Positions 1 to 9,368 of a stretch of 23,530 bases of DNA are shown in pieces (position 1 is the stretch's first letter; every line of letters begins with the position of its first letter). The stretch is from CAIPVR01 sp049316905 (GTDB lineage Bacteria; Actinomycetota; Acidimicrobiia; Acidimicrobiales; Microtrichaceae). The stretch is from positions 1 through 23,530 of the forward strand of contig JBMOJH010000048.1 of the NCBI GenBank assembly GCA_049316905.1, given 5' to 3'. The notes under the pieces are model-generated. The model was not told where the DNA came from, ran no database searches, and was given only the letters and a program-made list of their open reading frames with translations. A program made the translations under genes and the position numbers.

Positions 1-12
1 CGGCGCTAGGGC

Positions 13-30
13 GGCGCCGTTCTCGGCGCC
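13..30. terminator. Small GC hairpin at window edge
   Basis: GGCGCC at 13-18 and 25-30 can pair around a 6-nt loop (GTTCTC). It could end transcription of a gene lying left of the window or simply be GC-rich chance. There is no T-tract. The remaining bases 31-100 show no gene or clear signal. Confidence 0.25.
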
Positions 31-100
31 AGGGGGACGGTGCTCGCGCCCGTCCCGGGGGCGTGGTCGACTGAACGCAGTTCGCGGTTTCGCTGAACAT

Positions 101-130
101 CTGTCACCACGCCTGTGGATGGTCTAAGGT
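101..130 (+). promoter_or_regulatory. Putative sigma-70-like promoter of the first lipoprotein gene
   Basis: A TAAGGT hexamer (125-130) fits the actinobacterial -10 pattern TANNNT. An 18-bp spacer separates it from CTGTCA (101-106), which matches the -35 consensus at 4 of 6 positions. Transcription would start near 137, giving a leader of about 44 nt. That leader holds a perfect hairpin, GCGCCC (144-149) with GGGCGC (154-159) around loop CTCG, just before the ribosome binding site AGGGGGGA. The hairpin could affect mRNA stability or translation; this is inference. Confidence 0.45.
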
Positions 131-180
131 CACAGGTGGCGATGCGCCCCTCGGGGCGCCGATTCAGGGGGGACACCCAC

Positions 181-2205
181 ATGGGGCATCCGACGACGCG
201 GCATCACCGGACCGCGCGTACTGCAGCAGCTGCGCTCGCCGTGGCCATGGTCGCGGGCGTGCTCGCCGCGTGTGCCCCTTCGGCACCGTCGGGCCCCTCC
301 GCCCAGCAGCAGTTCTGCAACTTCTACGAGAAGGCCACCACGGCCCCGCCCACGGCGGACCAGGCCGTCCTCGTGAAGGACCAGGTGGTCGCCAAGGCCG
401 AGGACACCACGGTGAGCGGGTCGTCGTGCACCTCGTCGAACGCGAAGGTGACCCTCGACGGTGCGACCCTCGCCGAGGGCACCGAGGTCGCCGAGAAGCA
501 GGATCCCTCCAGCACCACGAAGGTCGCTGCGATCACGGGTGACGAGATCAAGGCCGCCGAGCCGGTCCTCGACAACCTCAGCGTCCAGGCCCTCTCGGCC
601 GACATCGGTCCGAACGGCATCACGCTGCGGGGCAACGTCAACGTCACGCTGTCGGGCACCACGTCGACGATCGGCTTCGTCGGCACGCTGGCCAACCTCG
701 ACAACTGGTCCGTCAACCTGTCCTCGACCAGCTTCGTCATCCCCGGCATCACCACCTCGCCGCTCACGTTCAACGGCACCCTCACGGTGGTCAACGGGGT
801 GCCCTCGCTGTCGCTCACGGCGGCCGCCGCCTCGGTGAAGGTGGGCGACGTCACGGTCACCAACGCCACCCTGAAGGTCACGGCCTCGCCGGCCGCCGGC
901 GTGGCCGCCTCCATCCAGGGCAGCCTGAAGATCGGTCCGAGCACCGTCAGCGGCACCGTCGACGTGGCCTTCGACCCGACCGGCACCCTGATCTCGGCCA
1001 AGGCCGACATCTCCGCCCACCTCGTGGGCACCATGGCCGGCGGCAAGAAGGCCGACCTCACCGGCACGGTCAAGATCCGGGGCAACGCCCAGGAGACGAG
1101 CATCTCGTTCTCGGCCAGCGGCATCCTCGGCGACCTGCAGGTCAACGAGGCCAACGGCTCGCTCACGCTGGCGTCGAACAAGGCCACCTTCGTGGGCAAG
1201 ATCGACGTCAACCAGGGCGGGAACTTCGTCCGCTTCGACGGGTCGATCGTGTGGGACGGCGTCACCGCCTACACGCCCTTCCTGAACCTGCAGGGCGGCG
1301 GCTCGTTCTCCGGCACCCTGAACGACGGCCAGGTCGTCTCCGTCGACGGCACCGTCGACACCACCATCGTGGGCGGCCAGCTCCGTGCGGTCGTCACCGG
1401 CAACTTCAAGATCGGCACCCTGAAGGCCGCGGGCACCGCCATCGTCGAGACCAACGGCGCCACCACCACGCTGAACGTGGATGCCAACCTCACCGGCGCC
1501 GGCTTCAACGCCAACATCCAGGGCGTGGTCGTGATCACCGACGGCATCGCCGAGACGGTGCAGCTCGACGCCAACGTGATCGGTCCGCTCCAGCTCGGTG
1601 ACGCCACGCTCACCGGCGCCACGCTCAGCGTGCGCAGCACCTACGGGAGTCCGCTGGAGCTGAAGTTCTCGGGCGGCCTCAGCGTGGGCAGCCGCGTCAA
1701 CCTCCTCGGCGACGTGGCCGCCAGCTTCGGCCCGAACGGCACCCTCCTCAGCCTCACCGGCAACCTGAGCGGCTCGCTCGCCCTCGACTCGTGGGGCCTG
1801 CTCGACTTCAACGGTGCCGTGGTGGCGAACTCGCAGAAGGTCACCCTCACCGGTGCCGGGTCGCTCACCACCACGAACTTCCCGCTCGGCGTCACCTTCC
1901 GCGGCACCTTCACCTCGTCGCTGCTCACCCCGAGCTGGAGCCTGGCGGGCTCCGGCAAGCTCCAGATCATCGGCCTGACCATCGCCTCGGCCCGTCTCAC
2001 GCTCTCGCAGGCGGCGGGGATGAAGGCCACCAGCGCCGGTTTCTACATCTCGATCATCGGCATCCCCACCTACCTCGAGGCGGACTTCTACATGAAGCCC
2101 GAGGGCGGGTGCTCCAAGGTCCAGCTCACCGGCGGGAGCTTCCTGGCCCGCCCGCTGGCCACGCTCATCCTCCCGGGGCTGGTGGGCTGCCCCGTGTACA
2201 ACTGA
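181..2205 (+). CDS. Secreted beta-rich lipoprotein, four-cysteine paralog A
   Basis: The product is 674 aa with no family I can name. The ATG at 181 was chosen because AGGGGGGA lies about 6 nt upstream and because it gives a clean lipoprotein signal: Arg/His-rich n-region, hydrophobic residues 15-28, lipobox L-A-A-C with lipidated Cys31. A short Pro/Ser linker follows. The mature part is almost entirely repeating Gly/Thr/Val/Asn-rich beta-strand units of roughly 20-25 residues (pattern like GxVxVTNATLxVTAS), as in beta-helix or AsmA/TamB-like solenoids. Only four other cysteines occur: Cys46 and Cys83 near the N-terminus, Cys644 and Cys670 at the C-terminus. They match the arrangement in the protein encoded at 7221-9305, with which it aligns end to end by eye. 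The likely location is outside the membrane, lipid-anchored. A structural or lipid/polysaccharide-handling role is possible but unproven. A strong terminator follows. Confidence 0.85.
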   Translation: MGHPTTRHHRTARTAAAALAVAMVAGVLAACAPSAPSGPSAQQQFCNFYEKATTAPPTADQAVLVKDQVVAKAEDTTVSGSSCTSSNAKVTLDGATLAEGTEVAEKQDPSSTTKVAAITGDEIKAAEPVLDNLSVQALSADIGPNGITLRGNVNVTLSGTTSTIGFVGTLANLDNWSVNLSSTSFVIPGITTSPLTFNGTLTVVNGVPSLSLTAAAASVKVGDVTVTNATLKVTASPAAGVAASIQGSLKIGPSTVSGTVDVAFDPTGTLISAKADISAHLVGTMAGGKKADLTGTVKIRGNAQETSISFSASGILGDLQVNEANGSLTLASNKATFVGKIDVNQGGNFVRFDGSIVWDGVTAYTPFLNLQGGGSFSGTLNDGQVVSVDGTVDTTIVGGQLRAVVTGNFKIGTLKAAGTAIVETNGATTTLNVDANLTGAGFNANIQGVVVITDGIAETVQLDANVIGPLQLGDATLTGATLSVRSTYGSPLELKFSGGLSVGSRVNLLGDVAASFGPNGTLLSLTGNLSGSLALDSWGLLDFNGAVVANSQKVTLTGAGSLTTTNFPLGVTFRGTFTSSLLTPSWSLAGSGKLQIIGLTIASARLTLSQAAGMKATSAGFYISIIGIPTYLEADFYMKPEGGCSKVQLTGGSFLARPLATLILPGLVGCPVYN

Positions 2206-2225
2206 TCCGACAGGTCCGACCGGGC

Positions 2226-2259
2226 AGATGCCGCGGTGCGTTGACCGCACCCGGCATCT
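2226..2259 (+). terminator. Hairpin terminator after lipoprotein A
   Basis: AGATGCCG (2226-2233) plus GGTGCG (2235-2240) pair with CGCACC (2246-2251) plus CGGCATCT (2252-2259): 14 bp with one bulged C and a 5-nt loop. It begins 20 nt after the stop codon. The short following sequence CCTGTTACT is only weakly T-rich, as is common in GC-rich actinobacteria. Confidence 0.7.
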
Positions 2260-2325
2260 CCTGTTACTCCATCACTGGCTGTGTGCCGGTCTCCGCCAGC
2301 CGGCGGGACCGGTGAGGGGGAAAGC

Positions 2326-4341
<2,016 letters not shown>

Positions 4342-4369
4342 GCGTCCGATACGACCACCGGTCGAGGAA

Positions 4370-4395
4370 CAGGGCCGCCCTCCGGGGCGGCCCTG
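4370..4395. terminator. Perfect 11-bp hairpin between convergent genes
   Basis: CAGGGCCGCCC (4370-4380) and GGGCGGCCCTG (4385-4395) pair perfectly around TCCG, a UNCG-class tetraloop. It lies 28 nt after the Gly-rich lipoprotein stop and also downstream of the convergent SDR gene, so it may serve both directions. No T-tract follows. The remaining bases to 4492 hold only a direct repeat of TCCCGGGTCG and no gene. Confidence 0.7.
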
Positions 4396-4492
4396 TCCGC
4401 GTCTGATCCCGGGTCGCGTCCTGCTCGTCCCGGGTCGGCCGCCGGGACCGGGCGGATCGGTTGGGTGGCCGACTCCGGGGCCGACCGGCGGG

Positions 4493-5290
4493 TCAGGAAG
4501 TGGCGTAGGTGATCCCGCCGTCGACCGGCAGCACCACGCCGGTGATCCACGACGCGGCCGGCGACGCGAGGAAGATCGCGGCACCGGCCGCGTCGTCGGG
4601 CCGGCCGATGCGCCGCAGGGGTGCGCCGGCCGCGATCTGCTCCCCGAACGCCTCCAGTGTGGCGGCCATCATCCGCGACTCGAACGGCCCGGGGGCGATG
4701 GCGTTCACCGTCACCAGCGGCGCCATCTGCATCGCCAGGTGCCGGGTGAGCATGTGCACCGCGGCCTTCGACGAGGAGTAGGCGAAGGTGTCCAGCAGGG
4801 GCGGGCGGATCCCGTTGATCGAGCCGATGTTGATCACCCGGGCCGGGTGTTCCGGGTCGCCCGCGGCGTCGAGGAGCGGCCGCAGGAACTTCGTGAGGTG
4901 GAACACCCCTTTCACGTTGAGCGCGAGCACCCGCTCCCAGGCCGCCTCGCCGTAGTCCTCCATGGGGGCGCCCCAGGTGGCCCCGGCGTTGTTCACCAGG
5001 ATGTCGAGCCGGTCCTCGCGCTCCGCGACCTGGTCCGCAAGGCGTCGGCACCCGTCCTCGGTGGACAGGTCCGCTGGGATCGCCACGCACTCGCCCCGCT
5101 CCGACAGCTCGGCCGCCACCTCGGCGCAGACGTCGGCCTTGCGGGAGGCGATCACGACGCGGGCGCCGGCGTCCACGAAGCCGCTCGCGATCATCCGTCC
5201 GATGCCGCTCGAGCCCCCCGTGACGAGCGCGGTGCGCCCGCGGATGGAGAACAGTCGGTCGGATCCGGGGGTGCCGGCGGTGTCGGTCAT
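4493..5290 (-). CDS. SDR family NAD(P)-dependent oxidoreductase
   Basis: The product is 265 aa, usual for a classical short-chain dehydrogenase/reductase. The nucleotide-binding motif TGGSSGIG is at 24-31, NNAG at 100-103, and the catalytic tetrad is Asn125, Ser157 (in NIGSINGI), Tyr171 and Lys175 (YSSSK). A basic pair Arg50-Lys51 right after the second strand favours NADPH. The C-terminus has the usual PVDGG. The overall look is close to FabG/RhlG/gluconate-5-dehydrogenase-type enzymes, probably reducing a keto group or oxidising an alcohol. The substrate cannot be read from sequence. It is cytoplasmic, with no signal peptide. It is divergent from the Rrf2-type regulator with only 37 bp between starts, so it is a natural candidate target of that regulator. 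Confidence 0.92.
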   Translation of the reverse strand: MTDTAGTPGSDRLFSIRGRTALVTGGSSGIGRMIASGFVDAGARVVIASRKADVCAEVAAELSERGECVAIPADLSTEDGCRRLADQVAEREDRLDILVNNAGATWGAPMEDYGEAAWERVLALNVKGVFHLTKFLRPLLDAAGDPEHPARVINIGSINGIRPPLLDTFAYSSSKAAVHMLTRHLAMQMAPLVTVNAIAPGPFESRMMAATLEAFGEQIAAGAPLRRIGRPDDAAGAAIFLASPAASWITGVVLPVDGGITYATS

Positions 5291-5327
5291 GGGTGGGACG
5301 CTAGCGACGGCCTGACAGACTGCGCCG
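5291..5327. promoter_or_regulatory. Compact divergent promoter region, SDR / Rrf2 regulator
   Basis: On the minus strand TAGCGT (complement of 5298-5303) lies 7 nt before the SDR ATG. On the plus strand CAGACT (5316-5321) lies exactly 6 nt before the regulator GTG. Both resemble -10 boxes placed so that transcription would begin at or next to the start codon, meaning leaderless mRNAs. Neither gene has a clear Shine-Dalgarno sequence. With 37 bp in all, a regulator bound here would cover both promoters. Confidence 0.45.
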
Positions 5328-5807
5328 GTGCACGTGACGGCCAGGGTCGACTACGCGGTGCGGGCGCTGGTGGAGCTGGCGGCGCGGGAGGCCGCCGCGG
5401 GCGCTCCGGTGCCCGTGCCCGCCGAACAGTTGGCCACCGCCCAGGAGCTGCCGGTGGGGTTCCTCCGCGGCATCCTCGCCGACCTCCGCCGGGCCGGGCT
5501 GATCGCGAGCCAGCAGGGCACCGCCGGCGGGTTCCGTCTGGCCCGTGCGGCCGACGGGCTCTCGCTGGCCGAGGTGATCCGAGCCGTGGAGGGTCCCATC
5601 GCGCAGGTCCGGGGCCTGCCGCCCCACGAGCTCGAGTACCCCGGCACCGCCGCGCCCCTCCGGGACGTGTGGGTGGCCGTGCGGGCCAACCTCCGGGCCG
5701 TGCTCGACCACACCACCGTGGCCGACGTCGCCTCGGGACACCTCCCCGAGGTGGTCACGGACCTCGTGTCGGACCCGGCGGCCTGGGAGGCCCGGCCCCG
5801 GGCCTGA
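5328..5807 (+). CDS. Rrf2-family transcriptional regulator without Fe-S cysteines
   Basis: The product is 159 aa, a typical Rrf2 length. The GTG start at 5328 gives the characteristic N-terminus MHVTARVDYAVRAL. A winged helix-turn-helix follows, with the recognition region around LPVGFLRGILADLRRAGLI and the wing with GGFRLAR. Rrf2 proteins such as IscR and NsrR bind an Fe-S cluster through three cysteines near residues 90-110; this protein contains no cysteine at all. It should therefore sense a small molecule, a protein partner or redox state by another route, or act constitutively. It probably autoregulates and controls the divergent SDR gene (inference from the 37-bp shared region). The start appears leaderless. 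Confidence 0.88.
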   Translation: MHVTARVDYAVRALVELAAREAAAGAPVPVPAEQLATAQELPVGFLRGILADLRRAGLIASQQGTAGGFRLARAADGLSLAEVIRAVEGPIAQVRGLPPHELEYPGTAAPLRDVWVAVRANLRAVLDHTTVADVASGHLPEVVTDLVSDPAAWEARPRA

Positions 5808-5858
5808 CCGGTCGTGCGTCGCCCGGTACCCTGAGCCGGTCGGCCGGGGACGGCCGAC
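5804..5858 (+). promoter_or_regulatory. Promoter and 5'-UTR hairpin of the M8 metallopeptidase gene
   Basis: CTGACC (5804-5809) and TACCCT (5827-5832) with a 17-bp spacer make a plausible -35/-10 pair, overlapping the end of the preceding gene. Transcription would start near 5839, where a hairpin begins: GTCGGCC (5839-5845) with GGCCGAC (5852-5858), loop GGGGAC. The hairpin at the extreme 5' end could protect the mRNA, or instead act as terminator of the Rrf2 gene. Confidence 0.4.
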
Positions 5859-5889
5859 ACGGGCGACAGCAGGGCGACGGGGGAGCGGC

Positions 5890-7131
5890 GTGGAAGCAGC
5901 GGTGCGTGCATCGGACGTGGGCCGACAGGGGCCCGGGAACTCCCGCCGGCGACGGTCGCGGACGCTGCGGCGGGGATCGCTCGTGGCGATCGCCACCGTG
6001 GTGGTCGCCGCGGCGTGCGCGCCGGCGCCCGGCGGCGGTGGACCGGCGCCGACCGTGCCGCCGTCGCCACCGGTGATCTCGAGGTTCGCGGTGGTGGCGG
6101 CGCGCACCGAGGCCCCCGTCACGGCCACCTTCGGGTGGACGATCAGCGATCCGAACGGTGACGTGCTGACCTGTCGCCTCGACGAGGACGGCGACGGCAC
6201 CGTCGACCGCACGATCTCCGACTGCGACAGTGCGGACTCCGTCTCGGTGACCTTCACCGGCGCCGGGCCCCGCCTCCCGCTGCTCGAGGTGAGCGACGGC
6301 ACGTTCGGACCCGTCACCGCGTCGACCTCGTTGTCGGTGGCGCCGGGCCCGTCCGAGACCTTCCGGATCGACCTGAGCTTCGCCCCGACCATGCGTCCCG
6401 AGTACCGGGCGGTGTTCCAGGCCGCTGCGGACCGCTGGGCCCGGGTGGTGGTGGCGGGCCTGCCCGACCAGCAGCTCACGGTGCCCCAGGACTTCCTCGG
6501 CTGGATCCCCGCCTTCGACGGCACGGTCGACGACGTGCTCATCGCGGCGCGCGACTTCGACATCGACGGGCCCCGTGGCGTGCTCGGGCGGGCCGGCGCG
6601 CTGCTCAGCCGGGAGTTCGGCGGGCAGGCCTACTTCGGGATCATGGAGTTCGACACGGCGGACCTCGACCGCCTGGCTGCTGCGGGTCGCCTCTACGGCG
6701 TGATCCTCCACGAGATGGGCCACGTGCTGGGCCTGGGGGCGAACTGGGTGCTCGAGGGCTTCATCGACGACGCCCTCACCGATCCCAGGTACAACGGTCC
6801 GGCCGGGGTGGCCGCGTGGCAGGCCCTGGGTGGCACCGGCCGGGTGCCGGTGGAGGCCGGCGGTGGTGCCGGCACCGCACTGGGTCACTGGCGGGAGAGC
6901 ACCTTCGAGAGCGAACTGATGACCGGCTACTCGGACCCCGACGAGCGGCTCAGCCGCCTGACCGTGGCCGGTCTCGCCGACCAGGGCTACGGCGTGGACC
7001 CGACCGCCGCGGACCCGTACACCGTCCCGTTCCTGTCAGCGAGCCGGGCGGGCGGTCCGGCCGACGCCGGATCCGACGCCCGCGAGCACCTCGACCCGGT
7101 GGCACCCCTGCCGGGGAACCGGATGCCGTGA
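5890..7131 (+). CDS. Leishmanolysin-like (M8) zinc metallopeptidase lipoprotein
   Basis: The product is 413 aa. The GTG at 5890 is preceded by GGGGGAG. An Arg-rich n-region (RRRRSRTLRR) and hydrophobic core lead to lipobox A-A-A-C with Cys43, then a Gly/Pro linker. Residues about 60-155 form a PKD-like beta domain containing DEDGDGTVD, which has the Asp spacing of an EF-hand/thrombospondin-type calcium loop. The catalytic domain follows: HEMGHVLGLG at 274-283 supplies two zinc ligands (His274, His278) and the general base Glu275. His333 in GHWRESTF is the likely third ligand, and Met344 in ELMTGY the Met-turn. The 55-residue gap from His278 to the third His is the leishmanolysin (metzincin) layout. 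It is presumably anchored outside the cell and cleaves surface or environmental proteins; its lipoprotein neighbours are possible substrates (inference). Confidence 0.88.
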   Translation: MEAAVRASDVGRQGPGNSRRRRSRTLRRGSLVAIATVVVAAACAPAPGGGGPAPTVPPSPPVISRFAVVAARTEAPVTATFGWTISDPNGDVLTCRLDEDGDGTVDRTISDCDSADSVSVTFTGAGPRLPLLEVSDGTFGPVTASTSLSVAPGPSETFRIDLSFAPTMRPEYRAVFQAAADRWARVVVAGLPDQQLTVPQDFLGWIPAFDGTVDDVLIAARDFDIDGPRGVLGRAGALLSREFGGQAYFGIMEFDTADLDRLAAAGRLYGVILHEMGHVLGLGANWVLEGFIDDALTDPRYNGPAGVAAWQALGGTGRVPVEAGGGAGTALGHWRESTFESELMTGYSDPDERLSRLTVAGLADQGYGVDPTAADPYTVPFLSASRAGGPADAGSDAREHLDPVAPLPGNRMP

Positions 7132-7220
7132 CCGGGCCGATTCCCGAACCGTCCTCATAAGGCCGGGCTAAGCCGCCCGTGCGACCTTGCGGTGTGGCGA
7201 TGACGACCCAGGGAGACACC

Positions 7221-9305
7221 GTGCAGCACCCCGTGTCCGGCCGAGCCGGCACCACCCGATCCGTCCGTCCGGCGGCCCTCCTCGCGGCGTTGGCCGTGGT
7301 GGCCGTCGTGGCCGCCGCGTGCGTGGCGCCGCCGGCACCGACGACGACCACCACCTCGACGACGACCACCACCACGCTGGTGCCCGCGAACCGCGGTGCG
7401 CTGTGCAAGGTGTGGGACCAGCGGTTCAAGGTGGACGACAAGGGCGTGCCGATCACCCCGCAGCGGCCGTTCGTCTACGCGCTCGACCGGAACACGGTGC
7501 TGCAGTCGAGGGGCGAGGTGATCCAGCGGGGTGGGTCCTGCACCGACAAGGACGCGTCGCTGAACTTCCAGACGGCGGAGATCATCGGCGCCGACCTCTA
7601 CCTCCCGGTCGGGAACAGCGCGGATGGTCCGCAGCTCAAGCCGGTGCCGTTCTCGCCCACGCTCGCGCCGGGGCAGGCCCAGGCGCCCAACGTCGAGATC
7701 CTGTCGCTGGGGGTGGAGCTGACCTCGAACGGCATCCGCATCTATGGCTCGATCCGGGTCACCGCGGCCGGCGCGGTCTCCACCCTCTCGTTCGACGGCA
7801 CGTTCCTCGACCTCGAGAACTTCAGCGTCACGGTCAGCGGCCGCCTCGACCTTCCGGGGGTGGCCGCGGATCCGCTGTCGGTCACCGGCTCGTTCGTCCG
7901 CTCCGCGGGCATCAACTCGTTCACGTTCGACGCCCAGGTGCCCGGCCTCCAGGTGGGCGACGTGCAGATCGAGAACGCCCGGGTGCTGCTGACCGCGACC
8001 ACCACCACCGGACTGCACCTGCTGGTGCAGGGTCAGGTGCGGGTGCAGCAGAACCAGGTCGCCGTCCGGCTCGAGGCCGATCTCGACGTGGACGGCAACA
8101 TCCGGAACGTCGACGGCTTCATCGACGTGTCGCTCTCGGGGGTGCAGCCCGATGGGAGCGTCGCGGCCCTCGACGGTCGGGTCACCCTGCGGGGTGACGC
8201 CACCGGGATCTCGGCGTCGTTCCTCGGTTCCGGCTCGTTCGGCCCCGACGGGGTCGCCCGGGCCGCGGGATCGGCGAGCGTGGACGCGGCCGGGATCGTG
8301 ACCCTCGACGGGCTCTTCGAGGTCGACAAGGGCGGCACCGTCCTCTCGCTCCGTGGCTCGTTGCGCTTCGACCCGACCTCGGCGACGCCGAACCTACGGG
8401 CCGTCGCCCAGGGTTCGTTCACCGGTGTGACCGACATCGGCGAGATCGTGGAGGTCTCCGGCCAGATCACCACCACGGTGGTCGGGAGCACCGTGACCAC
8501 CACGGTCGACGGCAGCCTCCGGGTGGGCAACCTGATCGGTCGGGGCTCCGCGCTGGTGGAGTCCACCCGGCGGACCACGTCGCTGGCCTTCACCGGGAGG
8601 ATCGAGACCGGTGGGCTGGCCGCCGAGGCCGACGGCACGATCACGATCACGGACGGCGTGCTGGAGAGCCTCTCGCTCACCGGGTCGATCATCGTCGGCG
8701 ACGTGGGCAAGGGCACGCTCTCCGGTTCGCTGGCGGTGTCGGGCGACCAAACCGGCGTGCGCCTCGCAGTCGACGGTCGCTTCCAGGCCGAGGGTGCCGA
8801 CGTGTCGGGCCGCCTGAGCCTGGCGCTCGACAACGCCGGGGTGCTCCGCAGCCTCCGCGGCAACGTCGGCGGCACCCTGACCGACGGCGCCCGCTCCGTG
8901 GGCTCCTTCAACGGCCTCGTGGTCGTCGACGACAACGGCCTCCGGGCCACCGGCTCCGGGGTGCTCTTCGCCCCCGGCGTGGTGGCCGCGGCGGTGTCGG
9001 GCTCCCTCGTGGTGGACCCGGCCGTGGGACCGGTGCTGAACCTGCAGGGCCAGGCGCTCCTCAGCTCGGGGAGCAAGCGGCTCTTCGGCGACATCAGCGT
9101 GGTGAACAACGAGCTCACGATGCTGCGGGCCGGGATGGTGTACCCGCCGATCTTCCCGGGCATCGAGAACGAGCGACTGTGGATCCGCATCCGCCAGGGG
9201 GCCGCCGGCAACTGCGTGAACTTCCAGCTGCTCGAGTCGACCTTCCTGATCGGCCTGTTCAACAACTGGCGGATCGCGCTGCTGGACCTTGCCTGCCCCG
9301 GCTGA
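7221..9305 (+). CDS. Secreted beta-rich lipoprotein, four-cysteine paralog B
   Basis: The product is 694 aa. GTG at 7221 was preferred to ATG at 7200 because AGGGAG lies 5 nt upstream of the GTG and the signal peptide then has a normal length. The lipobox is V-A-A-A-C ending in Cys34, followed by a Thr/Ser linker (residues 41-52 nearly all Thr). The mature chain is a long series of beta-strand repeats (for example LSFDGTFLDLENFSVTVSG, GDVQIENARVLLTAT) collinear with the protein at 181-2205. Like that protein it has four further cysteines: Cys62, Cys107, Cys665, Cys692, with C-terminal spacing 27 against 26. Two conserved disulfides are therefore likely. The function is unknown; it is extracytoplasmic and lipid-anchored. 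Shared gene neighbourhood and equal length point to an ancient local duplication. Confidence 0.85.
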   Translation: MQHPVSGRAGTTRSVRPAALLAALAVVAVVAAACVAPPAPTTTTTSTTTTTTLVPANRGALCKVWDQRFKVDDKGVPITPQRPFVYALDRNTVLQSRGEVIQRGGSCTDKDASLNFQTAEIIGADLYLPVGNSADGPQLKPVPFSPTLAPGQAQAPNVEILSLGVELTSNGIRIYGSIRVTAAGAVSTLSFDGTFLDLENFSVTVSGRLDLPGVAADPLSVTGSFVRSAGINSFTFDAQVPGLQVGDVQIENARVLLTATTTTGLHLLVQGQVRVQQNQVAVRLEADLDVDGNIRNVDGFIDVSLSGVQPDGSVAALDGRVTLRGDATGISASFLGSGSFGPDGVARAAGSASVDAAGIVTLDGLFEVDKGGTVLSLRGSLRFDPTSATPNLRAVAQGSFTGVTDIGEIVEVSGQITTTVVGSTVTTTVDGSLRVGNLIGRGSALVESTRRTTSLAFTGRIETGGLAAEADGTITITDGVLESLSLTGSIIVGDVGKGTLSGSLAVSGDQTGVRLAVDGRFQAEGADVSGRLSLALDNAGVLRSLRGNVGGTLTDGARSVGSFNGLVVVDDNGLRATGSGVLFAPGVVAAAVSGSLVVDPAVGPVLNLQGQALLSSGSKRLFGDISVVNNELTMLRAGMVYPPIFPGIENERLWIRIRQGAAGNCVNFQLLESTFLIGLFNNWRIALLDLACPG

Positions 9306-9342
9306 GCGGCCCTGACCCGCTGGAACGAAGTGCGGGACCGAT

Positions 9343-9368
9343 CCGGCCCGGCCGTCAGGCCGGGTCGG
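9343..9368. terminator. Bidirectional hairpin over the fumC stop codon
   Basis: CCGGCCCGGCC (9343-9353) and GGCCGGGTCGG (9358-9368) pair over 11 bp with one G-T position, around the loop GTCA. The loop contains the fumC stop codon (9355-9357, minus strand). It lies 37 nt past the stop of the convergent lipoprotein gene, so it can act as terminator in both directions. There is no T-tract. Confidence 0.6.

Noticed and set aside
130..2250. Long minus-strand open frame opposite the first lipoprotein gene
   Set aside because: The composition is Arg/Gly/Val/Glu-rich with no domain, signal or start context. It is a typical GC-rich antisense shadow of a gene with a clear lipoprotein signal and ribosome binding site.
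5328..5807. Rrf2 protein as IscR or NsrR
   Set aside because: No cysteine is present, so neither Fe-S form can be assigned.
7179..7220. Earlier starts for lipoprotein B (GTG 7179, ATG 7200)
   Set aside because: They lack a Shine-Dalgarno sequence at proper distance and lengthen the signal n-region; GTG 7221 has AGGGAG 5 nt upstream.
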